In this document: positions 7,964 to 17,276 of the stretch, one piece after another
Numbering within the stretch: position 1 is the first letter of the stretch
How the letters are laid out: each line of letters begins with the position of its first letter
NCBI GenBank assembly: GCA_964636985.1
Contig: CAZWSX010000040.1
Location: 1 to 50,271, forward strand
DNA length: 50,271 nucleotides
DNA from: CAZWSX01 sp964636985
Lineage (GTDB): Bacteria; Planctomycetota; Planctomycetia; Pirellulales; Pirellulaceae
Direction: 5' to 3'
Made by a program: the position numbers and the translations under genes
The notes under the pieces: model-generated
Databases searched by the model: none
What the model saw: only the letters and a program-made list of their open reading frames with translations
Told to the model about the DNA's origin: nothing

Positions 7964-9904
7964 ATGTCCGCATTGGCAGGGGATGCCGTCGTCGCTCGGT
8001 TCGGTACGCAGTGGCGCTGGCGAGCCGTTCTAATTTTGATTTCCGTCGTCGTCTTCGCGGCTGGCTGGAATGTCGCTCGCTGGTGGTCGTGCCGCGTTAT
8101 TGTTCAGGGAAGCGGCGAAACGGCTGTTATCCGCGTCCGCCAGCCGGGGCTAGAGTCGCTGGAGCACATCGATTGGTCTACCGGCACACGCCGAAAGATC
8201 GCCGAGATTCCAACGGGCGACTACTGGCTCGTCGATCACTCCGTCCGAGTTGTTCGCGACGGGAAAGCTGTCGCCTGGCGTCAGGACGATCGTGTTCACA
8301 TCGCACCGATCGACGGCTCCGGCGTGAAAACCTCCGCACGTTTCAAACTGAATGCTCCGAGTAGCCTCGATCCTTTTCTTGGTGTAACGAGCGACGAAAA
8401 CTATGCTGTGTTTTGCGTGCAAATATCCGATGTTGCTCATCTCGCAAACGGCACTTCGATGCTTGCAGTCAATGTCACTGTCGTTGACCTGCGAACGGGA
8501 GAATATGTAAGCGCCGAACGTTGGGCGGCCGACACATGCACGATCGGAAGCTCGGCCGAGATCGTCGGCACTCGCCTTAACCCCGAGGCCTACGGCCGAT
8601 GGACGTTTTCGAGCGATCCTGGCTGGAAAAAGGTCGCCGAAGATAAGGAGCGGCTCCATGAGCATCAGATCGTATTCGTAAGCGAAGGTGCAGATGGACA
8701 ATTGAGTTGGACCGGTCACGTTACTACGCAGAAAAGCGAATCGTGGGGCAACGTGGTCCAATCGCCATCGGGCGAGTGCTTTGTTGCCAACAGCGGGAAA
8801 GGACGATGTGCTGTCTTCAACGACAACACGGGCAAAGTAACAGACTTAAGCCTCCCCTGGGGCTGCTGCCCGACGGCGAGTTTCACGGCCGACGGCAAAA
8901 CTTTGGTAGTGAGCGATCTGCTCGATGACATTCAGCTGATCGATGCTGAAACAGGGCGCCTCATAGCCAAGGACACCGCTGGTTCAGATCGCAGAATGCT
9001 TTTGCTTGGCTTCGCCACGATCGGGCTACTGCTAAGCGTCGCTTGGTTCCGATTTGCGCTCTTGGAACACTCCACGTCGTGGGCGATGGTCGACGCCCTG
9101 GCCACGACTCTCGCCGTTTCATTCACGATTACGGGCGCTGTAACAGCAGCCACCCATCCAGGATGGAGCTTCGCCTTCGGACACGAGCTATTTGGCCTGA
9201 GTTACGTTGTAGCCGGAATAGCAGCCGGTGCCGCCGTGATGACAGGTTGCTATTGGGCACACGGCGATGGCGCGCTCGTCGCACGATGGATCAAGGGAGC
9301 CATTTGCCTGGCGCTCTTGTTGACGCCACTTCCGATGCTGAATCTCTTTGGATCGTGGTGGCAGCAGCCACTAACGATTGCCGCCACGGCAGCCTTCGCC
9401 GGAGGTGTGACGGCCCTGGTGGTGTGGCTTCCGAACTTGATGGGGTGGACTATTCGAAATCGCCCCATCGAGGGTTCTGCCCATCGTTTTGGCCTGGGAG
9501 CTATTTTCGGCACGATTTCGAGCGTGGGAATCTTGCTGGCCCTCGGAAGATGGCTCATCGATCCCAGCCGGTGGGAATCGAACAAGTGGATCGTCGACGC
9601 CATCGCGGAGCTGATGTGCGTAGGCACGCTACTCGTCGCAGTCTTCTTCTTGCGTCTGCCGTGGTACGGAATCGTTGTTGCACTTTTGGTTGCCGCCGCG
9701 GCCATCACCACCTTGATATGCCTGGGGCTGTTTGGAATGGCGGCCGCGAATCCGAAGTTCGTTGGCGCCCCGATGATGGAAGTAGCCGGGCTGATCGGTA
9801 CGACTCTTTCTGTCGCCATCTCGTGTACGGTATTACGGCGCCACGGCTTCCGATGGACGCGAGGGCCTGTTTTGTCGCGTAGCCCGTCAGTTGTTCACGC
9901 GTAA
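7964..9904 (+). CDS. Membrane protein with WD40-like extracytoplasmic region, tandem paralogue 1
   Basis: The 646-residue protein starts at ATG 7964, with GGAG seven bases upstream, and aligns with the starts of its two downstream paralogues (RFGTQWRWR versus RFGTHWRWR). Layout: a short cytoplasmic N-terminus, one membrane helix at about 21-40 ending GWNVARWW, a region of about 300 residues with propeller-like units (SPSGECF, GRCAVFNDNTGKV, FTADGKTLVVSDLLDD, IDAETGRLIAKD), then six or seven hydrophobic helices from about residue 345 to the end. The propeller pattern suggests a WD40/YVTN-like fold outside the cytoplasm. No catalytic motif is visible. It is 39 bases upstream of paralogue 2, so one transcript is likely. 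Function unknown; a sensor or transporter-associated role is only a guess. Confidence 0.8.
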   Translation: MSALAGDAVVARFGTQWRWRAVLILISVVVFAAGWNVARWWSCRVIVQGSGETAVIRVRQPGLESLEHIDWSTGTRRKIAEIPTGDYWLVDHSVRVVRDGKAVAWRQDDRVHIAPIDGSGVKTSARFKLNAPSSLDPFLGVTSDENYAVFCVQISDVAHLANGTSMLAVNVTVVDLRTGEYVSAERWAADTCTIGSSAEIVGTRLNPEAYGRWTFSSDPGWKKVAEDKERLHEHQIVFVSEGADGQLSWTGHVTTQKSESWGNVVQSPSGECFVANSGKGRCAVFNDNTGKVTDLSLPWGCCPTASFTADGKTLVVSDLLDDIQLIDAETGRLIAKDTAGSDRRMLLLGFATIGLLLSVAWFRFALLEHSTSWAMVDALATTLAVSFTITGAVTAATHPGWSFAFGHELFGLSYVVAGIAAGAAVMTGCYWAHGDGALVARWIKGAICLALLLTPLPMLNLFGSWWQQPLTIAATAAFAGGVTALVVWLPNLMGWTIRNRPIEGSAHRFGLGAIFGTISSVGILLALGRWLIDPSRWESNKWIVDAIAELMCVGTLLVAVFFLRLPWYGIVVALLVAAAAITTLICLGLFGMAAANPKFVGAPMMEVAGLIGTTLSVAISCTVLRRHGFRWTRGPVLSRSPSVVHA

Positions 9905-9943
9905 CGCCCGGGGAGTATGATAACGGCCACGGGGGGCTGGGTG

Positions 9944-11893
9944 ATGTCTGCACCATCTGAAAGTACGGTCGCTCCTCGCTTCGGCACACATTGGCGCTGG
10001 CGGGCTATCGTGGCGTTGATTTCCGTCGCCGTATTTGTTGCCGGTTGGAATGTCGCCCGATGGTGGAGAGCGCGCACTATTGTGCGGTGGAGTGAACTGC
10101 CGGCGCTGGTGCGCATCAGCGGGCCAGGATACGAGTCACTGGAACAGTTCGACCAAAGTAACGGCGCATGGCGAAAGCTTGCCGAGTTCTCAACGCGCAA
10201 TTCCCCGGCTGTCCGTAGCTCGATCCAAGTTGTGCTCGACGGCAAAGCGGTCGCCTGGCATCAGGACGACAGGATTCACATCGCACCGACCGACGGCTCG
10301 CCCGTGCAGTCTTCGGCGCAGTTTAAGGTCGCTGAACGCATTGAGTTTCACGGCCTAACCAGGAACGAAAACTTTGCCTTGATCCGCGACACCAATGAAG
10401 GAATGGCGAAGCTGAAAAACAGTATGGCCTCTTCTTCAGTCATCTATGTCGTCGATCTGCAAAGTGGCGAGATTGTGAACAGCGAGACGTGGGTCATTCC
10501 ATCGTCAGTTGGAAGCACGGGCGACATCGTCGCTACGCGTATTTCTCCCGAGGAATACGGACACTGGCGATTTTCCAGCGAGGGTGGGTGGCAAAAGACT
10601 GCGGACGTAGAGTATCGCCTCATTGAAGGCTATTCTGTTCGGTTCATGATAGAGCCGGACGGTCAGCTAACCTGGGACAGATCCGAAACCCCAAGGGCCG
10701 GCAAGCCAATGACCGATAGGTGGCGTGTTACATGCATGTCACCATCGGGCGACCGATTTGTCGCAAACCAATCGGAAGGACGATCCGCGGTAGTCGACCA
10801 GAACACCGGAAAAGTAACCGTACTCAACTTGCCCTGGGGATCATGTCCGTTTTCGAGTTTCACTCCCAACAATAACAGCTTGGTGATAAGCGATCTGCTT
10901 GATGACATCCACGTCCTCGATCTGACAACCGGAAGATTTGTTGCCAAGGATTCCGCTGGTTCCCGTCGAAGAGGGATTCTATTTGGGATTGTGATCATGG
11001 GGCTTTTGTTGAGTGCCGCCTGGTTGCGAATCGCGTTCTGGGAGCAATCGCCGCACTGGGCAACACTCGACGCGCTCTCCGCGACACTGGCCATCTCGCT
11101 GGCGCTGGTCGGGACTGTCATCGCGATCGACCATCCGGGAATTTATTGGAACTCTTCACGCGCGGGGGAAATTGTCCGGGCGTTAGGCTACGTTGTTATG
11201 GGAATCTCGGCCGGAGTCGCCCTATTGGTAGCGTGGTATTGGGCTCACGGTGAGGGTTCGATCGCCGCGCGATGGGCGAGAGGAGTCTTGTTGCTGGCAA
11301 TCTTCTTGCCACTACTTCCTATGACGGAGTATTGGCCCTCATCGTGGGACATGGCCCAAAAGTTAGCCGCGGCGGCGGTGTTCACGGCGGGCATAACGGC
11401 AATGGTGGTGTCGCTTCCGAATGCGATCGGTTGGACCATTCGGAATCGCCCTCTGGAAAGTTCGTCCCCTCGCTTTGGCCTGGGCGCCATCTTCGCCGCC
11501 ATTACGAGTATCGGCATGCTCTTGGCACTGGGAAAGTGGCTGTTCAGCCGTAGTCAGTGGAACGTCTACTCGCCGATCTTTGCCTATGGCATTGTGGAAC
11601 TGATGATCGTTAGCACGGTGATGGTCGCGATTCTCTTCGTCCGTTTGTCGTGGTTTTGGATTGTCGGCGCGCTTCTGCTTATCGCCGCGACCGTCTTTGC
11701 ATTGAATCGCTTCGGACTGGTCGGACTCTCCGCCAAGTATGCTGTTTTCCTCTATGCCCGCACGGCAGAGGGGTTCACTCTCGTAGGCATGGCGCTCGCC
11801 GTTCTAACTTCTTGTTTGGTCCTGCGATACCACGGCTTTCGATGGACGCGAGCAGTCACGCCACTCCGTAGCCCATCCGTTGTTCAAGCTTAG
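9944..11893 (+). CDS. Membrane protein with WD40-like extracytoplasmic region, tandem paralogue 2
   Basis: The 649-residue protein repeats the architecture of paralogue 1 along its whole length: RFGTHWRWR before the first helix, GWNVARWW after it, propeller-like units (SPSGDRFVANQ, GRSAVVDQNTGKV, SFTPNNNSLVISDLLDD), the junction AKDSAGSRRR and a polytopic C-terminal half ending near HGFRWTRA. An upstream in-frame ATG at 9917 exists, but its GGGGAG lies too close; ATG 9944 has GGGGGG seven bases upstream and matches the paralogue starts. It lies 35 bases ahead of paralogue 3. The reading frame is intact. Function unknown. Divergence from paralogue 1 is substantial in the first part and low in the transmembrane half, suggesting an old duplication under constraint. 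Confidence 0.8.
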   Translation: MSAPSESTVAPRFGTHWRWRAIVALISVAVFVAGWNVARWWRARTIVRWSELPALVRISGPGYESLEQFDQSNGAWRKLAEFSTRNSPAVRSSIQVVLDGKAVAWHQDDRIHIAPTDGSPVQSSAQFKVAERIEFHGLTRNENFALIRDTNEGMAKLKNSMASSSVIYVVDLQSGEIVNSETWVIPSSVGSTGDIVATRISPEEYGHWRFSSEGGWQKTADVEYRLIEGYSVRFMIEPDGQLTWDRSETPRAGKPMTDRWRVTCMSPSGDRFVANQSEGRSAVVDQNTGKVTVLNLPWGSCPFSSFTPNNNSLVISDLLDDIHVLDLTTGRFVAKDSAGSRRRGILFGIVIMGLLLSAAWLRIAFWEQSPHWATLDALSATLAISLALVGTVIAIDHPGIYWNSSRAGEIVRALGYVVMGISAGVALLVAWYWAHGEGSIAARWARGVLLLAIFLPLLPMTEYWPSSWDMAQKLAAAAVFTAGITAMVVSLPNAIGWTIRNRPLESSSPRFGLGAIFAAITSIGMLLALGKWLFSRSQWNVYSPIFAYGIVELMIVSTVMVAILFVRLSWFWIVGALLLIAATVFALNRFGLVGLSAKYAVFLYARTAEGFTLVGMALAVLTSCLVLRYHGFRWTRAVTPLRSPSVVQA

Positions 11894-11928
11894 TTCGACC
11901 GCACCGTCAGAGCCCATTTGGTTGCAAC

Positions 11929-13874
11929 ATGGCCTCACCATCACAGAACGCAATCGTTGCTCGATTCGGCACGCACTGGCGCTGGCGGGTGGCGCTCCTT
12001 GTGATTGCCCTTGCGCTTTTTGCCAGCGGTTGGAACGTCGCCCGCTGGTGGTGGGCGCGCGTTCTAGTTCGCGGCAGCGGGGAACCGGCGATTGTGCGCG
12101 TTACCCACTCGAGAGGCGAGTCACTGGAACAGTTCGACTGGACGAGCGGCAAATGGCGGACCTTTGCTGAGATCCCTGCCGCCTATTTTTGGTTTGTCGA
12201 CCCGCTGCAAGTCGTTCTCGATGGCAAAGCCGTCGCCTGGCAGCGGGGTGAAAAGATTCACATCGCGCCGACCGACGGCTCGGGCGTACGAACGTTGCAG
12301 CAACTCGAACTGGATGCAAGTGATCAGCTCCTTGGTCTCACCAGAGACGAAAACTTTGCCTTGGTTTGCGCGAAGGATGACGGCGTCTTGTGGATGGCGA
12401 ACGGTAGACAATCCACGACGCGCGTCGTACAGGTCTTGGACCTTCGAAGTGGAGAAATCGTACACGAGGAACGTTGGATGGCCATTCCGGCGCCCGCGGG
12501 AAGTTCGGGCGAGATCGTCGGTACTCGCCTTTCGCCAGAGTCTTTCGGACGCTGGAGCTTTTCGATCGACGATGGATGGCAGCAGAGCGCAAACGCAAAG
12601 CCCAGTTTCAACGAGCGCCATCTTATCGACATCGTCAGGGGATCCGAAGGACAGTTGATCTGGACCGGATTTCTGACGCCCACAACGGCCGCGCAAGTGC
12701 CGGAAACCTGGGCGGTCACCTGCGTTTCGCCCTCGGGCGATCGATTCATCGCAAACCATCAAGAAGGACAGTGCGCCATATTCGATCAACGGACGGGAAA
12801 GGCAATCGAACTGGACTTGCCCTGGGGAATCTGCCCTTATTCGAGTTTCACGCCCGACAGCAACACGTTGGTGTTTAGCGACTTGTTCGATGACATCCAT
12901 GTGATCGACGTGGCAACGGGCCGACTTGTCGCCAAAGATTCGGCAGGTTCTCGCCGCAGAACGATCCTCTTAGTGATTGCGTCCATGGGGCTACTTGTGA
13001 GCGCTGTTTGGTTGTGGATCGCGTTTGTGGAACAATCGGCCCGTTGGGCGGTGATCGACACTCTAGCCACCCTACTGATCATCTCGCTCTCGATGGTTGG
13101 CATGGCTTTGGCGATTGCCCACCCAGGAATGAACTGGACCAATACTTCTGCGCGAATGATTTTCCAGGGCCTCGTTCACGTTGAAATGGGTATCTCGGCC
13201 GGCGCGATCCTGATAACTGCCTGGTATTGGGCGCACGGAGATGGCCCAGCCACCCCACGCTGGGCAGTGGGTGTCGTGGTGCTTGCCATCTTCTTGCTAC
13301 CAATCCCAATGTTGGAGCGTTGGTCCTTTTGGTGGGTTGCAGCGAGGGCGATCACCGCCACGGCGATCTTTGCGACGGGCATCACCGCTCTCGTCGTATG
13401 GATTCCGCAGCGATGGGTTGGACCATTCGGAATCGGCCGCCCGAAGGCCCATCTCATCGTTTTGGGCTGGGCGCCATCTTCGCCGTGATTACGAGTCTTG
13501 GAATTCTTCTGGCACTGGGAAAGTGGCTCGACCCCAGCCAATGGAACAACAACACGTGGATTATCTACGGCCTGGTGGAGATGTTGCTCGTAGGTACGGC
13601 GCTGGTCGCGATTCTGTTTTCGCGTCTGTCTTGGGATTGGATGGCTGGCGGTTTCCTCCTTGTTGCCGGGGCAATTTTTTTGTTGATTTGCCTGAGGCTG
13701 GTCGGCATGTCCGCTAGAAATCCTAATTATTCAGACATCTACGTCATGGAAGCGGGCGCTTTGATCGGCACGACGCTGGCCGCGCTCCTCCCTTGCCTTG
13801 TCTTGCGCCGCCACGGCTTCCGGTGGACGCGAGCAACCGTTTCCATTCGCAGCCAATCTGCGGTTCCTGCCTAG
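11929..13874 (+). pseudogene. Tandem paralogue 3, interrupted by a one-base deletion
   Basis: The gene starts at ATG 11929 and follows the same layout as its two upstream paralogues (RFGTHWRWR, GWNVARWW, propeller-like units, AKDSAGSRRR, polytopic C-terminus). At about 13408-13412 the paralogues read Pro-Asn-x-(Met/Ile)-Gly-Trp-Thr-Ile-Arg, but here CCG CAG CGATGG has lost one base; the first frame continues to a stop at 13488 with an unrelated tail, while the expected sequence (MGWTIRNRP to the C-terminus) resumes in the third frame and runs to 13874. With one base restored the product would be 648 residues, matching 646 and 649 of the others. Either a recent inactivation, a sequencing error or a recoded gene. 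The rest of both segments is free of other damage, which favours a recent event or an error. Confidence 0.85.
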
Positions 13875-13976
13875 ATCGACAACCAGCTGTCCATTTCCGC
13901 GCTAGCATTCGCGGTATTGGCGCCTCCATAATGGCAAGCATCTCATAACTCTTCCGGTGAGTGGACAGGTCTATCT

Positions 13977-15593
13977 ATGTGCTCGGGCTATCTGAGGAAT
14001 ACCGTGGGAGGCCGCGCTTTGTCTTCAAGTGGACTTTGTCGGTTGAGAAACCGCGGAGAGCCGTTCTTGCGAGTGGGATGGCTTCTCGCGCTTTTGCTAG
14101 TTGGCAACACAACGCCAGCCGCTGAGCCGAATACTGAAAAGATCGAATGTCGCGGAGTGGTCGTGGACGAAAAAGATCAGCCTTTGGCGGGCGCTGAAGT
14201 CCGCGCTTATTCGGATGAAAAATCCGATCCCGTAACAACGGCTGCCGATGGAACTTTTGCATTGCGCCTTCCGCCCAAGACGATCCGCTGGCAGATCATT
14301 GCGAGGCAAGCAGCGACCTCTCGAATGGGCGCGTGGGCGTCCTATCCCGCCAGCAAGACCGATACGCTCAAACGAGACTTGGCGTCTCTCCGGATTGTCA
14401 TTGAGCCCGCGCGTGATCTTTTGGTGAACGTCGTCGACAAAAACAATACGCCCGTACCGAGCGCGAAAGTAGGAGCGATCGTCGGTTTTGAAAATATCGC
14501 CACTGCACAAACTGGCGCCGACGGGAACGCGACTTTGAAAGTACCCAGAACCGCACAGTTGAATTCCGTTTTTGGATATTCGCCTGGGAGCGGACTTGAT
14601 TACGTCTGTTTTCGTCACCAGGGCGACACCACTGATGCTAACGCCCTACCACTCGACCACGCCGGCCCAATCACATTGGTCATGGCTGGTGTAAAGCCGC
14701 TCTCATTGAAAGTCACCCACCGTGACGGTTCGGCAGCCGCGGGCGCGGTCTTTTTTCCCCGAGAGATCTGGCTTCCAAAAAAAGGAGGCTTTTTGTTCGC
14801 CATGGGGTATCGGGATTTGGGAGTGCTAGCCGACGAGACGGGAACAGTGCACTTTGATTTTCTCCCCATCAACATGACATCAAGGCTTTCCTTCGGCTAT
14901 CACACCCCGGGATACGTCGCGACCAAATTGCCGGAGTTCAGTCCTCAAGACGGCGTCGACGAAATCGAAGTAATGCTTGACCGATTGGTCCCCTTTCGAG
15001 GGTTGGTCACGGATTCCCAAGGGCGCCCAGTGGCCGACGCGGTCGTGAAATTTGGGAGCATGGGGCTAGGTCCCATAAGCACTGCACGAGACTACGTAAC
15101 AACGGCCACAGACGGTGTCTTCGAAGCTCTCGTGCCCCCAAACCAGTACTATGCCTTTCGAGCCTCCAAGGGCAACGCTTTTTCATCGTGCGAATGCTGT
15201 GTTGTTCTCCACGACGCGGACCCACCCTTTTTCACGCTCAAGCTTGAACCTGGAGCTCGAATTGTCGGAAAGGTGACACAGGGAGAAGAATCAAAACCGT
15301 TGCCGCGCGCCCATGTCACTCTTAGAGATTACCCCGAGCTTCCGACCGAAGAACTGCCGCCCGATATTCATGCGCGAATCTTTCGTGGGAGACGCCACAT
15401 TCGCGAATTGTGCATTTTGGAGTCCTTCGACGCCGATGAAAACGGCGACTTTGTCATCCCGGTCGGCGCCGGGCAACACGAACTCGCTGTCTTTCAACTG
15501 AATCCACGTCTCACTTCGAGTCGTGAACGCATCATGGTCGCGGAGCCCAAGGAGTACCGGAAGAATCTTCACGCGGTTCCGCAGCCGCGGTGA
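13977..15593 (+). CDS. Secreted protein with carboxypeptidase-regulatory-like (Ig-fold) repeats
   Basis: The 538-residue protein has an N-terminal signal: a basic stretch of about 30 residues, then WLLALLLVG and a likely signal-peptidase site at about PAA-EP. The mature part contains repeated CarboxypepD_reg-like units, recognised by GVVVDEKDQPLAGAEVRAYS, AADGTFALRLP, GLVTDSQGRPVADAVVKF and ATDGVFEALVP, at about residues 58-110, 140-185, 340-395 and 425-500. The family consists of small beta-sandwiches in secreted or cell-surface proteins; no catalytic domain accompanies them here. It starts 102 bases after the frameshifted paralogue and could belong to the same transcript. A short inverted repeat (CCGCGGT at 15585 and ACCGCGG at 15601) spans the stop codon. 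Role unknown. Confidence 0.78.
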   Translation: MCSGYLRNTVGGRALSSSGLCRLRNRGEPFLRVGWLLALLLVGNTTPAAEPNTEKIECRGVVVDEKDQPLAGAEVRAYSDEKSDPVTTAADGTFALRLPPKTIRWQIIARQAATSRMGAWASYPASKTDTLKRDLASLRIVIEPARDLLVNVVDKNNTPVPSAKVGAIVGFENIATAQTGADGNATLKVPRTAQLNSVFGYSPGSGLDYVCFRHQGDTTDANALPLDHAGPITLVMAGVKPLSLKVTHRDGSAAAGAVFFPREIWLPKKGGFLFAMGYRDLGVLADETGTVHFDFLPINMTSRLSFGYHTPGYVATKLPEFSPQDGVDEIEVMLDRLVPFRGLVTDSQGRPVADAVVKFGSMGLGPISTARDYVTTATDGVFEALVPPNQYYAFRASKGNAFSSCECCVVLHDADPPFFTLKLEPGARIVGKVTQGEESKPLPRAHVTLRDYPELPTEELPPDIHARIFRGRRHIRELCILESFDADENGDFVIPVGAGQHELAVFQLNPRLTSSRERIMVAEPKEYRKNLHAVPQPR

Positions 15594-15713
15594 AACTAAA
15601 ACCGCGGGACCGGCTATCTTGCAGAAGGCGTCGTTCGCGTTACGCTTCGTGGTTAACTTGACCCCTGTTTGTTTCGATTCGTGTTCAATTCGATTCCCTG
15701 CCGAAAGTCAGGC

Positions 15714-16325
15714 ATGTTTTTTTCCATTGATGGGCTCGACGGCGGCGGAAAATCGACGCAGATGGAGCTGTTCTGCGATTGGCTCCGGCGGCTTGGTTTT
15801 GAAGTTGTCACCTGCCGCGATCCGGGCAGCACCGATCTGGGCGAGAAACTCCGCGACATTTTGCTCTCGCGCGGCGACATGACGATTGACCGACGCAGTG
15901 AAATGCTGATCTACATGGCAGCTCGCGCGCAGCTGGTGGAAGAGGTGATTCGCCCGGCGATCGCCGCCGGGAAGATTGTCGTTTCCGATCGCTATCTGCT
16001 CGCCAACATCGCGTATCAAGGATACGCCCGGGGTCTCGATATCGAGGCCGTGCGAACCGTCGGCCAGGTCGCGGTGAACGGGCTATTCCCCGACGTAACT
16101 TTCGTGCTAGATATCTCTGTCGAGGCGGCAGCCAAACGGATCAACCGTCCGCTGGACCGGATCGAATCGACCGGAGGAGAGTTCTTGGATAAAGTCCGCC
16201 GCGGATTCCTGACGGAGGCACCGCTTTATCCGGCGAAGGTGGTGGTCGTTGACGCGGAACGCTCGGTGGGGGAGGTTCAGCAGGACATCCGGAACGCCGC
16301 TGCCGATGCTATGAATTTAGTTTGA
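15714..16325 (+). CDS. tmk: Thymidylate kinase (dTMP kinase)
   Basis: The 203-residue protein has the standard Tmk length. The P-loop is GLDGGGKST at about residues 6-14, immediately after the start at ATG 15714; the upstream in-frame extension from 15669 lacks family sequence before it. The substrate-binding segment CRDPGSTDLGEKLRD, the DR in VVSDRYLLA and the ANIAYQGYARGLD stretch follow, then VTFVLDISVEAAAKRI. The enzyme phosphorylates dTMP to dTDP for DNA synthesis. It stands 120 bases after the secreted repeat protein; no other DNA metabolism gene is adjacent. It looks intact. Confidence 0.95.
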   Translation: MFFSIDGLDGGGKSTQMELFCDWLRRLGFEVVTCRDPGSTDLGEKLRDILLSRGDMTIDRRSEMLIYMAARAQLVEEVIRPAIAAGKIVVSDRYLLANIAYQGYARGLDIEAVRTVGQVAVNGLFPDVTFVLDISVEAAAKRINRPLDRIESTGGEFLDKVRRGFLTEAPLYPAKVVVVDAERSVGEVQQDIRNAAADAMNLV

Positions 16326-16374
16326 GTGGCTGTTACATTTTTCCTAAACGGACGCTTGGAACTCTAGGAACCAA

Positions 16375-16476
16375 CTAGATGTAGTAAGGGTTCCGAATTC
16401 GCATGGGACGGGCAACTCCCAAAACGGTGGCGAAGGCGACGCTAAAACCCATGAGGATGATAACTGTTTCGAACAT
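16375..16476 (-). CDS. Possible 33-residue single-helix membrane peptide
   Basis: A minus-strand frame from ATG 16476 encodes 33 residues: a short N-terminus, one hydrophobic helix (VIILMGFSVAFATVLGVA) and a basic/Pro tail ending NPYYI, a plausible small membrane protein. The open frame extends upstream to 16656 but that part is a basic, compositionally random stretch. There is no strong ribosome-binding site. It lies downstream of the terminator of the secreted-protein pair, so it would need its own promoter; two related 13-base palindromes sit upstream at 16667-16713. Everything else in 16326-16806 looks noncoding. Without comparative data I hold this as a candidate only. Confidence 0.4.
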   Translation of the reverse strand: MFETVIILMGFSVAFATVLGVARPMRIRNPYYI

Positions 16477-16666
16477 GGCGCTGACTTTCTGACGAGAGGG
16501 AGCGAGAAGAGTGTTTCCGACGGCCGGACGACCGTTGTTGAAACATGTATTTGCACCCACAGTGCCAATCGGTTCTTTCGCGGACACGTTCGGTCTGCGT
16601 GCCGTTTTCCTTGAGGAAATACGGCTCTTTACCTGAGAGTCATGCCAACGGCCCAAAACTGCACGA

Positions 16667-16713
16667 CATCATTTTGATGGCGCTTTGTCTGAGATTGGGA
16701 CGTCATTTTGACG
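16667..16713. repeat. Pair of covarying 13-base palindromes
   Basis: CATCA-TTT-TGATG at 16667-16679 and CGTCA-TTT-TGACG at 16701-16713 differ at one position of the stem in a compensating way (A-T to G-C). Their centres are 34 bases apart, about three helical turns. They lie between the possible membrane peptide and the terminator of the secreted-protein pair. Such a pair could be an operator or two small RNA hairpins. The evidence is only the pattern. Confidence 0.4.
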
Positions 16714-16730
16714 GCATCTGCCAAGAAATG

Positions 16731-16763
16731 AAAACGGCCGCCGGGATGCGCTCCGGCGACCGT
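16731..16763 (-). terminator. Intrinsic terminator of the secreted Tyr/Gly-rich gene pair
   Basis: On the minus strand an 11-bp stem with one G-T wobble runs from 16763-16753 to 16744-16734, loop of eight bases, followed by a short T-rich stretch (AAAA at 16731-16734 on the plus strand). It lies about 45 bases downstream of the stop codon of the gene ending at 16807 and is oriented to end its transcript. Confidence 0.7.
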
Positions 16764-16806
16764 CTCAGTGATCATCGCTAATTAGCAAGTTGATGTCTCG
16801 GCTAGC

Positions 16807-17184
16807 CTAGTAGCGCCAAGGACCGCGGATGTAGTAAACACCGAATTGATCGGTGTGGCTGGGCCAGTACGGCGTAGCGCGGAACGGGCCGCCGTACGAT
16901 CCGCCTGGGTATTGCGGACCAAATTGATGCCAAACCGGGCGAATCTCCGTTTGGGCAACGCCCCAACTGTATTCGGTGTGCGACTCGACCGTAGGCGGCA
17001 CGACCAGAGCAGCGGGCTCGTTGTACGGCAGGTAGGAATAGCCACCGTGCCACGGGCGTTGCGAAGCAACCCAGCGGTTGTATTGGTCGTTAGCAACGCG
17101 GGCGAATGGGCCGACCGCCGATGCGCTCGAAACCCACATCAGGGCGATGGCCAGCGCTCCGGCCAGGCTCAGGCTCGACTTCAT
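16807..17184 (-). CDS. Small secreted Tyr/Trp/Pro-rich protein
   Basis: From ATG 17184, preceded by GAAGG eight bases upstream, the product has 125 residues. The signal peptide is clear: MKSSLSLAGALAIALMW with an SASA-V cleavage site near residue 23. The mature part of about 100 residues is rich in Tyr, Trp, Pro and Gly (GPFARVANDQYNRWVASQRP, FGPQYPGGSYGGPF, GVYYIRGPWRY), with no cysteine and no enzyme motif. The in-frame extension to 17289 is not needed. It lies 92 bases downstream of another secreted Tyr/Gly-rich gene on the same strand, and a terminator follows, so the two form one transcription unit. An envelope or matrix role is an inference. I do not recognise a family. Confidence 0.75.
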   Translation of the reverse strand: MKSSLSLAGALAIALMWVSSASAVGPFARVANDQYNRWVASQRPWHGGYSYLPYNEPAALVVPPTVESHTEYSWGVAQTEIRPVWHQFGPQYPGGSYGGPFRATPYWPSHTDQFGVYYIRGPWRY

Positions 17185-17276
17185 GGGAACACCTTCAGGA
17201 TATCGGGAGTGATTGGGAAAACAGTTTGGTCGCGGGCGCTGCACGTGCGCCCGTTTCTCGAACGTATGGCCAGCGA

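Noticed and set aside
16545..16781. 78-residue plus-strand frame after tmk
   Set aside because: It runs through the terminator of the minus-strand secreted pair and both palindromes, has no ribosome-binding site and no recognisable composition.
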